Virus record (IMG/VR): IMGVR_UViG_3300006846_000058
Location: 1-22,875 of that record
DNA: 22,875 bases
Source of the DNA: a virus
Reading direction: 5' to 3' (one strand)
Made by a program: the position numbers and the translations under genes. The notes beneath the pieces are model-generated. The model ran no database searches and was not told where the DNA came from. It saw nothing but the letters and a program-made list of their open reading frames with translations. Of this stretch, positions 1-6,970 are shown in pieces. Each line of letters begins with the position of its first letter. The first letter of the stretch is position 1.

Positions 1-9
1 CGGTGCCAT
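1..9 (-). CDS. Start of next late gene (only three codons in window)
   Basis: On the minus strand an ATG lies at 9-7, preceded by AGGAG six bases upstream, in the short gap after the 96-aa gene. This is probably the first codons of the next gene of the leftward operon. Nothing about its product can be said. Confidence 0.4.
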
Positions 10-22
10 AGCGATCTCCTGG

Positions 23-313
23 TTAGGCCGCCGTCGTCCAGTTGGCAGCGCGTGAAGCAGCGTTCACGAGAATGGGCCATCCCGTTGAGTCATAAGCCAC
101 GGTGTCGCCGGGCTTCAGAAGCAAGAACAACCGGTTCGGAATGACGAGGCGCCCCTGTGCGAAGGCGCCCGGCACAATGGGGTGTGCCGGGTTGATGTCG
201 TCGAGGATGTGCGCCGCGATCGCGGCAATGTCCGCGATCGCCGTTTCAGGGTTCCAAGCCGGCAAGCATGTCAGCGTGGTCGTGGCATTGGTGCCGAACG
301 CTTTCAGAGCCAT
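23..313 (-). CDS. Small capsid-region protein, unknown function
   Basis: This 96-aa protein follows the major capsid gene with three bases between stop and ATG, so it is probably made by translational coupling. It has no clear signal peptide or membrane segment. The first half is helical and hydrophobic (an AIADIAAIAAHILDDINP stretch at about residues 24-42). The second half reads like short beta strands (about 51-85). Genes at this place in tailed phages often encode head completion, decoration or head-tail connector proteins, and that is the likeliest role here. The assignment rests on position only; I do not recognise the family. Confidence 0.75.
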   Translation of the reverse strand: MALKAFGTNATTTLTCLPAWNPETAIADIAAIAAHILDDINPAHPIVPGAFAQGRLVIPNRLFLLLKPGDTVAYDSTGWPILVNAASRAANWTTAA

Positions 314-316
314 GGA

Positions 317-1660
317 TCACCCGAAGGTCGAGTTGAAGGCCGACGTCGATTCGATCCGCATGAAGAACGTCTGGTTCTCGATCAGCGTGCCGTAGTAGCA
401 CTTCCACCCGACCACGCGGAGCTGATTGAGCGGATCGGACTTGTCGGCTTCCTTCAGGTACGTGAACTTCACGTTGTCCAGCATGACCTGCCCGTAAGCG
501 CCACGACCGAAGACGAACGTGGGGTAGACGGTAACGCCGTTGGCCGGCGCCGCCGGCGGCACCTGCGCCGTACCCAGCGCCGTGATCGTCACGGTCTGGC
601 CACCCGTGAGCTGCGTAGCCTGCCCCTGCATCGGCCCCGACGTCGGCCCTGCCGTGGAAAGACCGAGGTTGGCCGGCGTGGTATCGGTCGAGAGGTAAAC
701 GTTGAAAGTGTAGCCGGACACGCTGGGCAGGATCACGTCAACGGAACCGTTCGGGCCGGTAACCGAGATGCCGGACGATACGCCGTAGATGCGCGTCTCG
801 TACTGATTCTGCGTGTCGGAAGCGGTGACCTGAATGTAGTAAGTGCCGGTTGCGAGTGAGCCCGCGGTGGTCGCAGAGCCCTCGATCGCGGTAACGCCGA
901 CGAACGCCGGCACCATGTTCGAAGCGCAGAACCGGATGCTGTTCCACTCCCCGACTTCCGAGTTGTAGAGCCGGTTGATATCGGAGCGGCTCCAAGCCGT
1001 CGCGATCGTGTTGTTCTCCTGCAAGTCGCTGGAGACGAAGGGGTGGAGCACCGCAACGTAGTGCGGCTGGGTGCGCGGGTTGGACGACGCCTTGGCGCCG
1101 CCGGCGGACGCCGCCAGCTTGGTGTCCGTCATCTCGTCGCCCATGTAGCGAGGCGCGCCGAGCGTCACGAGCTGGGAGAAGGCCCGTGTAACCTCGTGTG
1201 GGTTCATGACGTCGCCAGCAATCAGCGCGCCGCGCGAACCGCGCGAGTTCACGTAATTGACTTGCGTTCCGCCAAGCAAGTTGTTGAAAGTATTGCGTTC
1301 CAAGGTTTCCGCCACCTGCAGGCCGACAAGCTCCGTGGCCTTCTTGAAGAGCGGATGCTTGATCGTGAGCTCGGCGACGTCGGTGATTGTCACCTTGTCA
1401 CCCCACTGCAGCGCAGTGGCCGACACCTGCTCCAGCGTCATCGTCTCGCCGACTGGCGGGACGCCTTCGCTCAGGGGTGCGAAGGGTAGCGGGATACGCT
1501 GATACCGCGATGCGGTATAAGTGGTGCCGCGGCCTTTGGGAAGCTCGAGAGGATCGCCAAACTGGTATACCACCAGCTGCCGACGGGCCAGGGGGAGGGT
1601 CTGGTCCGCAATATATGCTTCAATATCGGCAGAAAACTGGGACGCCTGATTGACGGCCAT
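317..1660 (-). CDS. N4-gp56 family major capsid protein with inserted Ig-like domain
   Basis: The product builds the icosahedral head shell. The 447-aa sequence has the N4-gp56 family hallmarks: an N-terminal segment with LARRQLVVYQFGDP (about 25-38), a conserved TYTASRYQRIPLPFAPLSEG region (48-66), then WGDKVTITDVAELTIKHPLF (86-105) and VGLQVAETLERNTFNNLLGG (112-131). The C-terminal part of the fold resumes at about 375 (VYPTFVFGRGAYG) and ends near LIENQTFFMRIEST. Between about 254 and 372 lies a Thr/Ser/Gly-rich beta-sandwich-like segment resembling an Ig or FN3 surface domain. I chose the ATG at 1660 because AAGGAG lies nine bases upstream; an ATG at 1669 directly abuts the same Shine-Dalgarno site and is less likely. 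The scaffold gene is immediately upstream, as usual for capsid modules. Family call is confident; the domain boundary is approximate. Confidence 0.93.
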   Translation of the reverse strand: MAVNQASQFSADIEAYIADQTLPLARRQLVVYQFGDPLELPKGRGTTYTASRYQRIPLPFAPLSEGVPPVGETMTLEQVSATALQWGDKVTITDVAELTIKHPLFKKATELVGLQVAETLERNTFNNLLGGTQVNYVNSRGSRGALIAGDVMNPHEVTRAFSQLVTLGAPRYMGDEMTDTKLAASAGGAKASSNPRTQPHYVAVLHPFVSSDLQENNTIATAWSRSDINRLYNSEVGEWNSIRFCASNMVPAFVGVTAIEGSATTAGSLATGTYYIQVTASDTQNQYETRIYGVSSGISVTGPNGSVDVILPSVSGYTFNVYLSTDTTPANLGLSTAGPTSGPMQGQATQLTGGQTVTITALGTAQVPPAAPANGVTVYPTFVFGRGAYGQVMLDNVKFTYLKEADKSDPLNQLRVVGWKCYYGTLIENQTFFMRIESTSAFNSTFG

Positions 1661-1684
1661 GCTCGTCATCTCCTTGTACGGGCA

Positions 1685-1699
1685 CGGCTTTTACGGCCG
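1685..1699 (-). other. Hairpin with CGTAA-type loop between scaffold and capsid genes
   Basis: On the minus strand, stem CGGC (1699-1696) pairs with GCCG (1688-1685) around the loop CGTAAAA. The loop begins with the same CGTAA as the three hairpins at 2513-2577. It lies in the 44-base gap ahead of the capsid ribosome binding site. It could be an RNA processing, stability or protein-binding element; that role is inference. Confidence 0.45.
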
Positions 1700-1704
1700 A
1701 CACC

Positions 1705-2499
1705 CTAGAGTGGAACCCCTTCCAGACGCTTCTCCGGCGAGTCCTGCTGCCGGCCGCGCTGCGAAGCCGCGTTACTCTTGGCCCCCGCGGGAGCCACCGT
1801 CTGCTGAGCGACCCGTGCCGCCCCCTTAGCCTTCGCCTTGGCGCCCGCGCCGGCTTGCGCCAGCGCCCGATCGCCAATAACCCACTTGAGCATCTCGATC
1901 CGCGGAATGTTCTGCGGAGGAATGCCCTTTGAAGGATTGCCCTGTCGCAGCTCCGCCAGTCTCCGCTCAACTTCCAACTCGTACTTCGCGAACACGGGGT
2001 TGCTTGACACTTTGGCCGAGAAAGCAACCTTATCCGCTTGATCCTGCGCCTGAAAATGCGCCATTCCCAGTTTCTGGTCGAACTCGCGCCGGGCCTTCTC
2101 CAGCTTGTAATCCGACCGCTCTTCCGGCGTCATCAGCGCGAGGCGCTCCGCCTCCTGCTGCTCCGTCAGCTGCTCATTCCGGGTCCGCGTCAGCTCCGCC
2201 AGCTGCCGCTCGACCCGCTCCGCCCGCTCTTCGGCGGCCTTGGTCCGCTCCGCAAGCGCCGCGATCCGCTGCGCGCCGCGGGTAGGCTTCGGCTCCGGCT
2301 CTTCGTCGGCGGCGTCTACGCCGTCCGCGCCGGGTCCGTCGACGTCTTCGGCGCCTTGTCCGTCAGGCTGTCCGGCGGCATCGCTGGACTCGTCGAGCTC
2401 TGTGCTGACTTCGTTTCCGTCCGTCCCGGTATCGTTTTGGGTTGTGGAATCGGGTTGCTCGACATCGGGCGCCTCTTCAGTTCCGTGCACGTCGCTCAT
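1705..2499 (-). CDS. Probable capsid scaffolding protein
   Basis: This 264-aa protein directly precedes the capsid gene, the usual place for the scaffold that guides procapsid assembly and then leaves. The first about 75 residues are very acidic and low-complexity (runs of D, E, G, T). Residues about 76-160 form a charged, heptad-like coiled coil (LAERTKAAEERAERVERQLAEL, then TRNEQLTEQQEAERLALMTPEERSDYKLEKA). The C-terminal part turns basic and Ala-rich (AGAGAKAKAKGAARVAQQ, about 214-231), as expected of a helix that docks on coat protein. Acidic N terminus, central coiled coil and basic C terminus together are typical of scaffolds. The ATG has GAAGGAG six bases upstream. Its own promoter and structured leader lie at 2513-2618. 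No enzymatic motif is seen. Confidence 0.8.
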   Translation of the reverse strand: MSDVHGTEEAPDVEQPDSTTQNDTGTDGNEVSTELDESSDAAGQPDGQGAEDVDGPGADGVDAADEEPEPKPTRGAQRIAALAERTKAAEERAERVERQLAELTRTRNEQLTEQQEAERLALMTPEERSDYKLEKARREFDQKLGMAHFQAQDQADKVAFSAKVSSNPVFAKYELEVERRLAELRQGNPSKGIPPQNIPRIEMLKWVIGDRALAQAGAGAKAKAKGAARVAQQTVAPAGAKSNAASQRGRQQDSPEKRLEGVPL

Positions 2500-2512
2500 G
2501 AACTTCTCCTTC

Positions 2513-2577
2513 GGGGCTTACGGCCACCAGGCGGGGACGACTTACGGTCGTCAATCGGATCAGTCGCTTACGGCGAC
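2513..2577 (-). other. Leader with three CGTAA-pentaloop hairpins ahead of scaffold gene
   Basis: Reading the minus strand from the promoter toward the scaffold ATG: GTCGC-CGTAA-GCGAC (2577-2563), then GACGAC-CGTAA-GTCGTC (2552-2536), then a weaker GGC-CGTAA-GCC (2525-2515). The five-base loop is identical while the stems differ and stay paired, which is a signature of selection on structure. A fourth related hairpin is at 1685-1699. The size (five-bp stem, five-base loop) resembles protein-binding RNA hairpins such as lambda boxB, although the loop is not a boxB loop. Function unknown. Confidence 0.6.
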
Positions 2578-2590
2578 AAGTCGATGTTCC

Positions 2591-2618
2591 AGTGTAGCGA
2601 AGGTGCGCAAAGTGTCAA
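2591..2618 (-). promoter_or_regulatory. Sigma70-like promoter for scaffold-capsid genes
   Basis: On the minus strand the -35 is a perfect TTGACA (2618-2613), followed by a 16-base spacer and TACACT (2596-2591) as -10. It lies in the 130-base gap between the beta-propeller gene stop and the scaffold ATG. Transcription would start near 2584, just upstream of the three hairpins. It would let capsid and scaffold be made in excess over the upstream genes. Host RNA polymerase use is inferred from the consensus match. Confidence 0.55.
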
Positions 2619-2629
2619 CTAGGCGGCCT

Positions 2630-4897
2630 TTACACGATATCACAGTACATAGAACCGTGACCTCTAAAGCCTATGTAGCACCGGCCATAAATGTCCTTAT
2701 CGCCTTCGATTACCGTTATAGAATCATTCATTCCGAGCGGCCAGGTATCGGTGTCAGCGCTCAGAAGCATTGTCGGTTCAGTAAACACCCCATTATCGAA
2801 CCGCCAGATCCCATAACGACGCTTCCACCAACCCGCCACAAAAATGGTTGGATAGCCCCCCACGACTTGGGCTTTGCCGATTCCAAACGCGACAACCGAC
2901 AGCATGTTCGCTATGCTGGTCCAAGTTACCCCGCCATTAACCGTTCGCGAAAATTCTGTTCCCAAAGCCGGATGATCCTCAGGCGTATTATGCCCAGGTG
3001 TTGCAAACAAATGGCCTTCATACCCAGGTACTGCTTTAGCTGAGCGAACCACTAGAGAAAAGTTTAACGGGTAGGGATCACCACCAAGAGCCCAGTCAAC
3101 ACCCCTGTTCGTTGTACGCCAGCACCCCCGACAATTAGGCGTCTGCCCCGACCTATAATTAAACATGTAAAAAGTATTAGGGTTTACTGTGTCCGCAGTA
3201 ATTGTTTTCTTCGGAGTTTGGATGCTGGTAGCCCATCCTGTTTCGCCGGTTGTTAGTGTGTTTGGAATACTAATTACGTCCCACTTAGCTCCATCGTTCG
3301 TAGATATGTACGGCCGCGGCCCCGAAGATGTTGAAGGTATCCAAATGTAAACCCCGTCGTTAATAGCGATCATGTCGTAATTCAGTGGCGTAAACGGATT
3401 GGAAGCGAACACATTAAATAAGTCACCGCCGTTATCCGAGTAGCCGCACCCGTTGGCAGAATTTCCGACGATCACCAACTTGTTTGCGTTTTGTGGGTCG
3501 CGCGCAATTGTGAAGCCGCGCGTCAAAGGCACAATGGTTGGCGCTCTGTATATCGAACTGGGTGCCGTATCGAGATCAGCCATCGGTCTGCGGTAAGCGT
3601 ACTCGTCCCACACCGCTATAAACAAATCTTGTCCAGCTTCGTGGTTCAAATCGTTCACAACTAATTCTTCAATTCCCTTCGAGTTGCACGTCCATGTCGG
3701 CGCCACGCCAACCGTATAAGTTGCTGACCACACGCCTTGCCCCAAACCAATCCATAGTTTGTTTGCAACAAGAGGGTCAAAAACCATCTCAGTAGAAGAT
3801 AGGGCAGCGCCCGCAAGATTTATGATGTCGTCAGCTTGCCAAGGTGAATCACCCGCGGCAAAAGTCTGCGAAGCTTTGCTATGTGTGCTCCAACTACTTC
3901 CACCGTTAGTGGTGAACTCAAAAACCATATCTGCGCGCATGGTGGCAACTTTGCCAACCGCGCTAACATCCACCGCAATTACGTATGTGCTGGTGCCAGT
4001 TCTAATATCCGACCACACTCCAGCTTCGCATTTTGAAACAAATCGGTTAGCCCCAATTAGGTGGGAGATGTAATAAGTACCGGCGCTATCAATTCCAGAA
4101 TTTCTGACTGGTGCAACGACAGTGCCTGACGACAGTACCCACGTAACGCCAGCGTTGGTAGACTTGTAAACACCAACGCCGTAAATGCAAACCCATATGA
4201 CATTAGTACGTCCGTTCGTAGTACCAGAATTTACATCGAACTGCCACTCGCATGCACCGATGCCAGTTCCGGTCGACGGCAAACCTGTTACGTCAGTCCA
4301 ACTTAGTCCTCCGTTGAAAGAAACCTTGGGGAATGAGCCGGGATTGGGAGCGTAGATGACATCAGCGTTGTTTGGGTCGATGCCTATTTTTGGCAACAAT
4401 CGAGTGCCGCCATTAGGACCTGATTGGTCATTAGGATCGAAGTTATCATTGCTCGTCAGCGGGTAGTTCGTAATTCGCGAGCTAACGCCTTTGTCGGTTG
4501 AACGCCAGATCGAATTGTTTCCCTCTACATTTCGATTAGTAAAAACTAATTTATCGCTGTCATCCCAAGCAATACGAGCATCAGCAACGCCGCTATCGTT
4601 GCCAGCATATCCCTCATGCACTGAAATAGCCATTCGCGGCTGAGTACAAATCTGCTCCCAGCTCGATGTGGCATCAACATAGATATAAGCGCCACCAACG
4701 TCAGTACCGGCAAACTTAGAGCCGTCAGAACTGATGCTTAAGTGTGTGACAAAACCGCCGCCGTTGATGGTGACAGGCTTCCACAAAACGGTTTGGAACC
4801 ATTTCTTTTGTGCAAACCAAGCTGCTTCAGCGGACCACAAACTGCTTAAGGTTAGTACTGAAATAGCGGCCAGTAATTTACGTCGTGTGAGTCGCAT
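2630..4897 (-). CDS. Exported BNR/GH74-like beta-propeller protein
   Basis: The 755-aa protein starts with a signal peptide: LTRRKLLA (residues 3-10) followed by a hydrophobic core and an AEA-like cleavage site near 23-26; the TRRKLL pattern is also compatible with the Tat route. The mature part opens with WKPVTINGGGFVTHLSIS and TDVGGAYIY (about 39-73), matching the start of GH74 xyloglucanases and sortilin-like propellers, including the conserved Asp of TDVGG (D66). At least seven Asp-box (BNR) turns follow, e.g. STNAGVTW, TTNGGSSW, STNDGAKW, TTNRGVDW, TVNGGVTW. I do not see the second GH74 catalytic motif (GDIGGF-like), so activity is doubtful. It could be a secreted glycan-binding protein or enzyme, or a tailspike-like receptor-binding protein. 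Its DNA is AT-richer than the terminase and portal genes, suggesting separate origin. Its ATG shares one base with the upstream stop (TGATG). Confidence 0.8.
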   Translation of the reverse strand: MRLTRRKLLAAISVLTLSSLWSAEAAWFAQKKWFQTVLWKPVTINGGGFVTHLSISSDGSKFAGTDVGGAYIYVDATSSWEQICTQPRMAISVHEGYAGNDSGVADARIAWDDSDKLVFTNRNVEGNNSIWRSTDKGVSSRITNYPLTSNDNFDPNDQSGPNGGTRLLPKIGIDPNNADVIYAPNPGSFPKVSFNGGLSWTDVTGLPSTGTGIGACEWQFDVNSGTTNGRTNVIWVCIYGVGVYKSTNAGVTWVLSSGTVVAPVRNSGIDSAGTYYISHLIGANRFVSKCEAGVWSDIRTGTSTYVIAVDVSAVGKVATMRADMVFEFTTNGGSSWSTHSKASQTFAAGDSPWQADDIINLAGAALSSTEMVFDPLVANKLWIGLGQGVWSATYTVGVAPTWTCNSKGIEELVVNDLNHEAGQDLFIAVWDEYAYRRPMADLDTAPSSIYRAPTIVPLTRGFTIARDPQNANKLVIVGNSANGCGYSDNGGDLFNVFASNPFTPLNYDMIAINDGVYIWIPSTSSGPRPYISTNDGAKWDVISIPNTLTTGETGWATSIQTPKKTITADTVNPNTFYMFNYRSGQTPNCRGCWRTTNRGVDWALGGDPYPLNFSLVVRSAKAVPGYEGHLFATPGHNTPEDHPALGTEFSRTVNGGVTWTSIANMLSVVAFGIGKAQVVGGYPTIFVAGWWKRRYGIWRFDNGVFTEPTMLLSADTDTWPLGMNDSITVIEGDKDIYGRCYIGFRGHGSMYCDIV

Positions 4898-5823
4898 CAG
4901 CCACCGATTATCCGACCGCCGCCAGAAGAGGGAGGCGTGATGGTGACGCCGGTGTTTCCGCCCAAATCTAAAGAATTTGTCGCGGTGAAGGTGGCGCCGC
5001 CCGTAAAGGTAACATGGCTAACAGCGGCCCAACTCATCGTTGGTGCGCCAGAAGCAACGCTGATTGTGCCGACTGCTCCGCTCGTCAAAGATGAAGAAGG
5101 CCCTACCCAAATCGGGGCCGAAGACGAACCCGCCCACGTAAAAGCGTTGGTTATGGTCTGTGTTGCTGCGGAAGAAATAACAATCAGGTTTGGCCCGGTG
5201 ACATTCAAATTAGCGAAAGTGTTAGCCCCCGAGATGGAAGTCGGACCGCCACCGGCGTTAGCCGCGATCGTAACTGTGTTGTAAGTCAGACCGCCGCCCT
5301 GAAAATTCTTCACGCCCGCAGATGAGCCTGAAATAACTATCGTAGAAGAATTGGCGTTAAACGTTAAACCTGTTGTTGTGGCAACGTTCCATGGATTGCA
5401 AGAATTTCCGGCAGTGGCTGTAACGGTCAGCGTCCAAGTGCCATTACCCATATTAAGGGTGCGCGTACCTGAGCCTGTCCCACTAAAAGATACACCGCCG
5501 CTTCCCGATAAAGTAACATTGTTGTTGTTGGCTGAAAAATCGAGCGTGCCAGTGAAAGCACCCATCGTAATAGACTGGACCGTAACCGTAGTATTAACGG
5601 TAACAGTGCCCCCGCCCGAACTTCCATCAAACGTAACTGTGTCAGCAGAACCAGGAACAGTCTGCCCACCGGCGCCGCCGGACGTAGCTGCCCAATGTGT
5701 GGTGTCAGCTGCGTCCCAAGTGCCGGTGCCTCCAACCCAAAAGCGTGACGCAGCATTAGCGTCTACGATCAACGCCAACGTGAGAAGCAGCCAACTGGCT
5801 ACACCTAAAATTTTCGTGTTCAT
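4897..5823 (-). CDS. Secreted Gly/Thr/Ser-rich beta-repeat protein
   Basis: This 308-aa protein begins with a clear Sec signal peptide (MNTKILGVASWLLLTLALIV, cleavage near ANA-AS at residue 24-25). The mature protein opens with RFWVGGTGTWDAADTTHW, a motif found at the start of repetitive phage surface proteins, and continues as short repeated beta strands rich in G, T, S, N and V, suggesting a beta-helix or beta-roll. No catalytic motif is seen. I chose the ATG at 5823 because it overlaps the upstream stop as ATGA and begins the signal peptide; an earlier in-frame start (5880) would add 19 residues and lies inside the preceding gene. It is probably a virion-associated or cell-surface protein. 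Family name unknown. Confidence 0.8.
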   Translation of the reverse strand: MNTKILGVASWLLLTLALIVDANAASRFWVGGTGTWDAADTTHWAATSGGAGGQTVPGSADTVTFDGSSGGGTVTVNTTVTVQSITMGAFTGTLDFSANNNNVTLSGSGGVSFSGTGSGTRTLNMGNGTWTLTVTATAGNSCNPWNVATTTGLTFNANSSTIVISGSSAGVKNFQGGGLTYNTVTIAANAGGGPTSISGANTFANLNVTGPNLIVISSAATQTITNAFTWAGSSSAPIWVGPSSSLTSGAVGTISVASGAPTMSWAAVSHVTFTGGATFTATNSLDLGGNTGVTITPPSSGGGRIIGG

Positions 5824-6731
5824 TGCTGCACCCACGCGATGACACCAGCAAGTGGTGTAGCTGCTGACGTGATCAAGCAAAGATCGACGTTAGTGCCCGC
5901 AGTAGCAGCCACAGCTGCAGCGCCGTTGCCGATCGAAAATCCGCCATTTGCTGCGAAATTTGGACCGTTAGCAGCAGTCGTGCCACCGATCACGCCTGCC
6001 GTACCGCTTCCGCATGTGCCGCCCGTGCCTTCGACGATCGCAACGTTGTCCGCCGCAGCCGAAGTCAAAAGCATGTAGCAGATATAAGTTCTTTTTGCAG
6101 CTGTTGGTGCGACGATGCGCGTTGTCGTGGCCGTGGTTATGCTGATGGGCGTATAAGTCTTAGCAACATTTTGACACGGCTCGCTGACTGGATTTTGTAC
6201 GCTCAACACCGCAGCAGCAGGAACGCCAGCCGTACCAGTCGCGAGAGTGCCCGACGTCAAGTTTTGATTATTGCGCTTAGTCAGAGCTACGAGAGTGCAA
6301 GTGCCGTTGTCGGTTGCACATGCAGCATCAGTCGTTGCACCTAATGCGACGTCAGCGCCGTTCGCTATCGTGGTTGCCCCACCAAACGACGTGATCTGGT
6401 TGCCCGAAGCGTCAACAATCGCCACCGTCTGGGAAAACGTCGAACCCAGCGAAAGGCCGGTCACACCACGAAGTGTGCCTCCGACGTTAATTCCATTGTA
6501 GATGCCAGTCGCGGGCACCGCAGCGCCGATCGTTGGGAACGTCAGCGTCGCCGCAATCGTGCCGCTGATACAGAGACTGCCCGTCGTATCGACGCCGATC
6601 GTCGCTGGCGATCCCACGGGGAGCGTACGTGGGGGCGTGCCGCAAGTCGCGAACTGGATCCAGGATTGTGCCTGCGCCGGCTGTGCAAGCCCGATGAAAA
6701 GCAACGCTGCCGCAATCGCCGCACGAATCAT
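5820..6731 (-). CDS. Secreted structural-like protein, unknown function
   Basis: The 303-aa product starts with a signal peptide (MIRAAIAAALLFIGLAQPAQAQS, predicted cleavage after AQA near residue 21). The mature protein is rich in T, A, G and V. It carries scattered cysteines (CGT, SLCIS, DAACATDNGTC, EPCQN, TYICY, GTCGSG, VDLCL), compatible with disulfides in the periplasm or outside the cell. The last about 110 residues (from TYTPISITTATTTRIV) look like a beta-sandwich ending in GVIAWVQQ, a layout I associate with phage-encoded surface proteins. It overlaps both neighbours by ATGA junctions, so it belongs to the same operon as the other two exported proteins. It could be a tail fibre-like or an exported host-modifying protein. 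Confidence 0.75.
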   Translation of the reverse strand: MIRAAIAAALLFIGLAQPAQAQSWIQFATCGTPPRTLPVGSPATIGVDTTGSLCISGTIAATLTFPTIGAAVPATGIYNGINVGGTLRGVTGLSLGSTFSQTVAIVDASGNQITSFGGATTIANGADVALGATTDAACATDNGTCTLVALTKRNNQNLTSGTLATGTAGVPAAAVLSVQNPVSEPCQNVAKTYTPISITTATTTRIVAPTAAKRTYICYMLLTSAAADNVAIVEGTGGTCGSGTAGVIGGTTAANGPNFAANGGFSIGNGAAAVAATAGTNVDLCLITSAATPLAGVIAWVQQ

Positions 6732-6970
6732 GGCCGTTCTCCATACTGCCGGGCTTGCTTCACGAAGTCCTGCCGAAGCGGGAAGACCCGTGCCGCCTGC
6801 TCGAAGTTAAAACGCGCGTCTGCGTACTGCTCCGAACGCCGCGCTGCCCGTTCGAACAGGATCTCGGCGAATATCGACGTGATCGCGTAAAGCGTCCCGA
6901 GCGTGACAAAGCACCCCCGCCATAACAGCGAGAAGAAAGCCTGTGGTCGGGAGATGGAGCGGGAATCCAA
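6728..6970 (-). CDS. Small membrane protein overlapping the O-antigen ligase-like gene
   Basis: This 80-aa frame starts at TTG (6970-6968) with a strong GGAGGG seven bases upstream, and ends in an ATGA overlap with the next gene, which argues that it is real. It has one membrane helix (about 11-37, FFSLLWRGCFVTLGTLYAITSIFAEILF region) and then a charged helical tail with NFEQAARVFPLRQDFVKQARQYGER, resembling a single TPR-like helix pair. It overlaps the 3' end of the ligase-like gene by 164 bases in another frame, a long overlap. It may act with that membrane protein. Function unknown. The alternative is that the ligase-like gene is frameshifted and these are its true C-terminal residues. Confidence 0.6.
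   Translation of the reverse strand: MDSRSISRPQAFFSLLWRGCFVTLGTLYAITSIFAEILFERAARRSEQYADARFNFEQAARVFPLRQDFVKQARQYGERP

Noticed and set aside
2038-2622. Long plus-strand frame opposite the scaffold gene
   Set aside because: Leu/Arg-rich antisense shadow created by the GC-rich, Glu/Ala-rich scaffold codons; no start signal.
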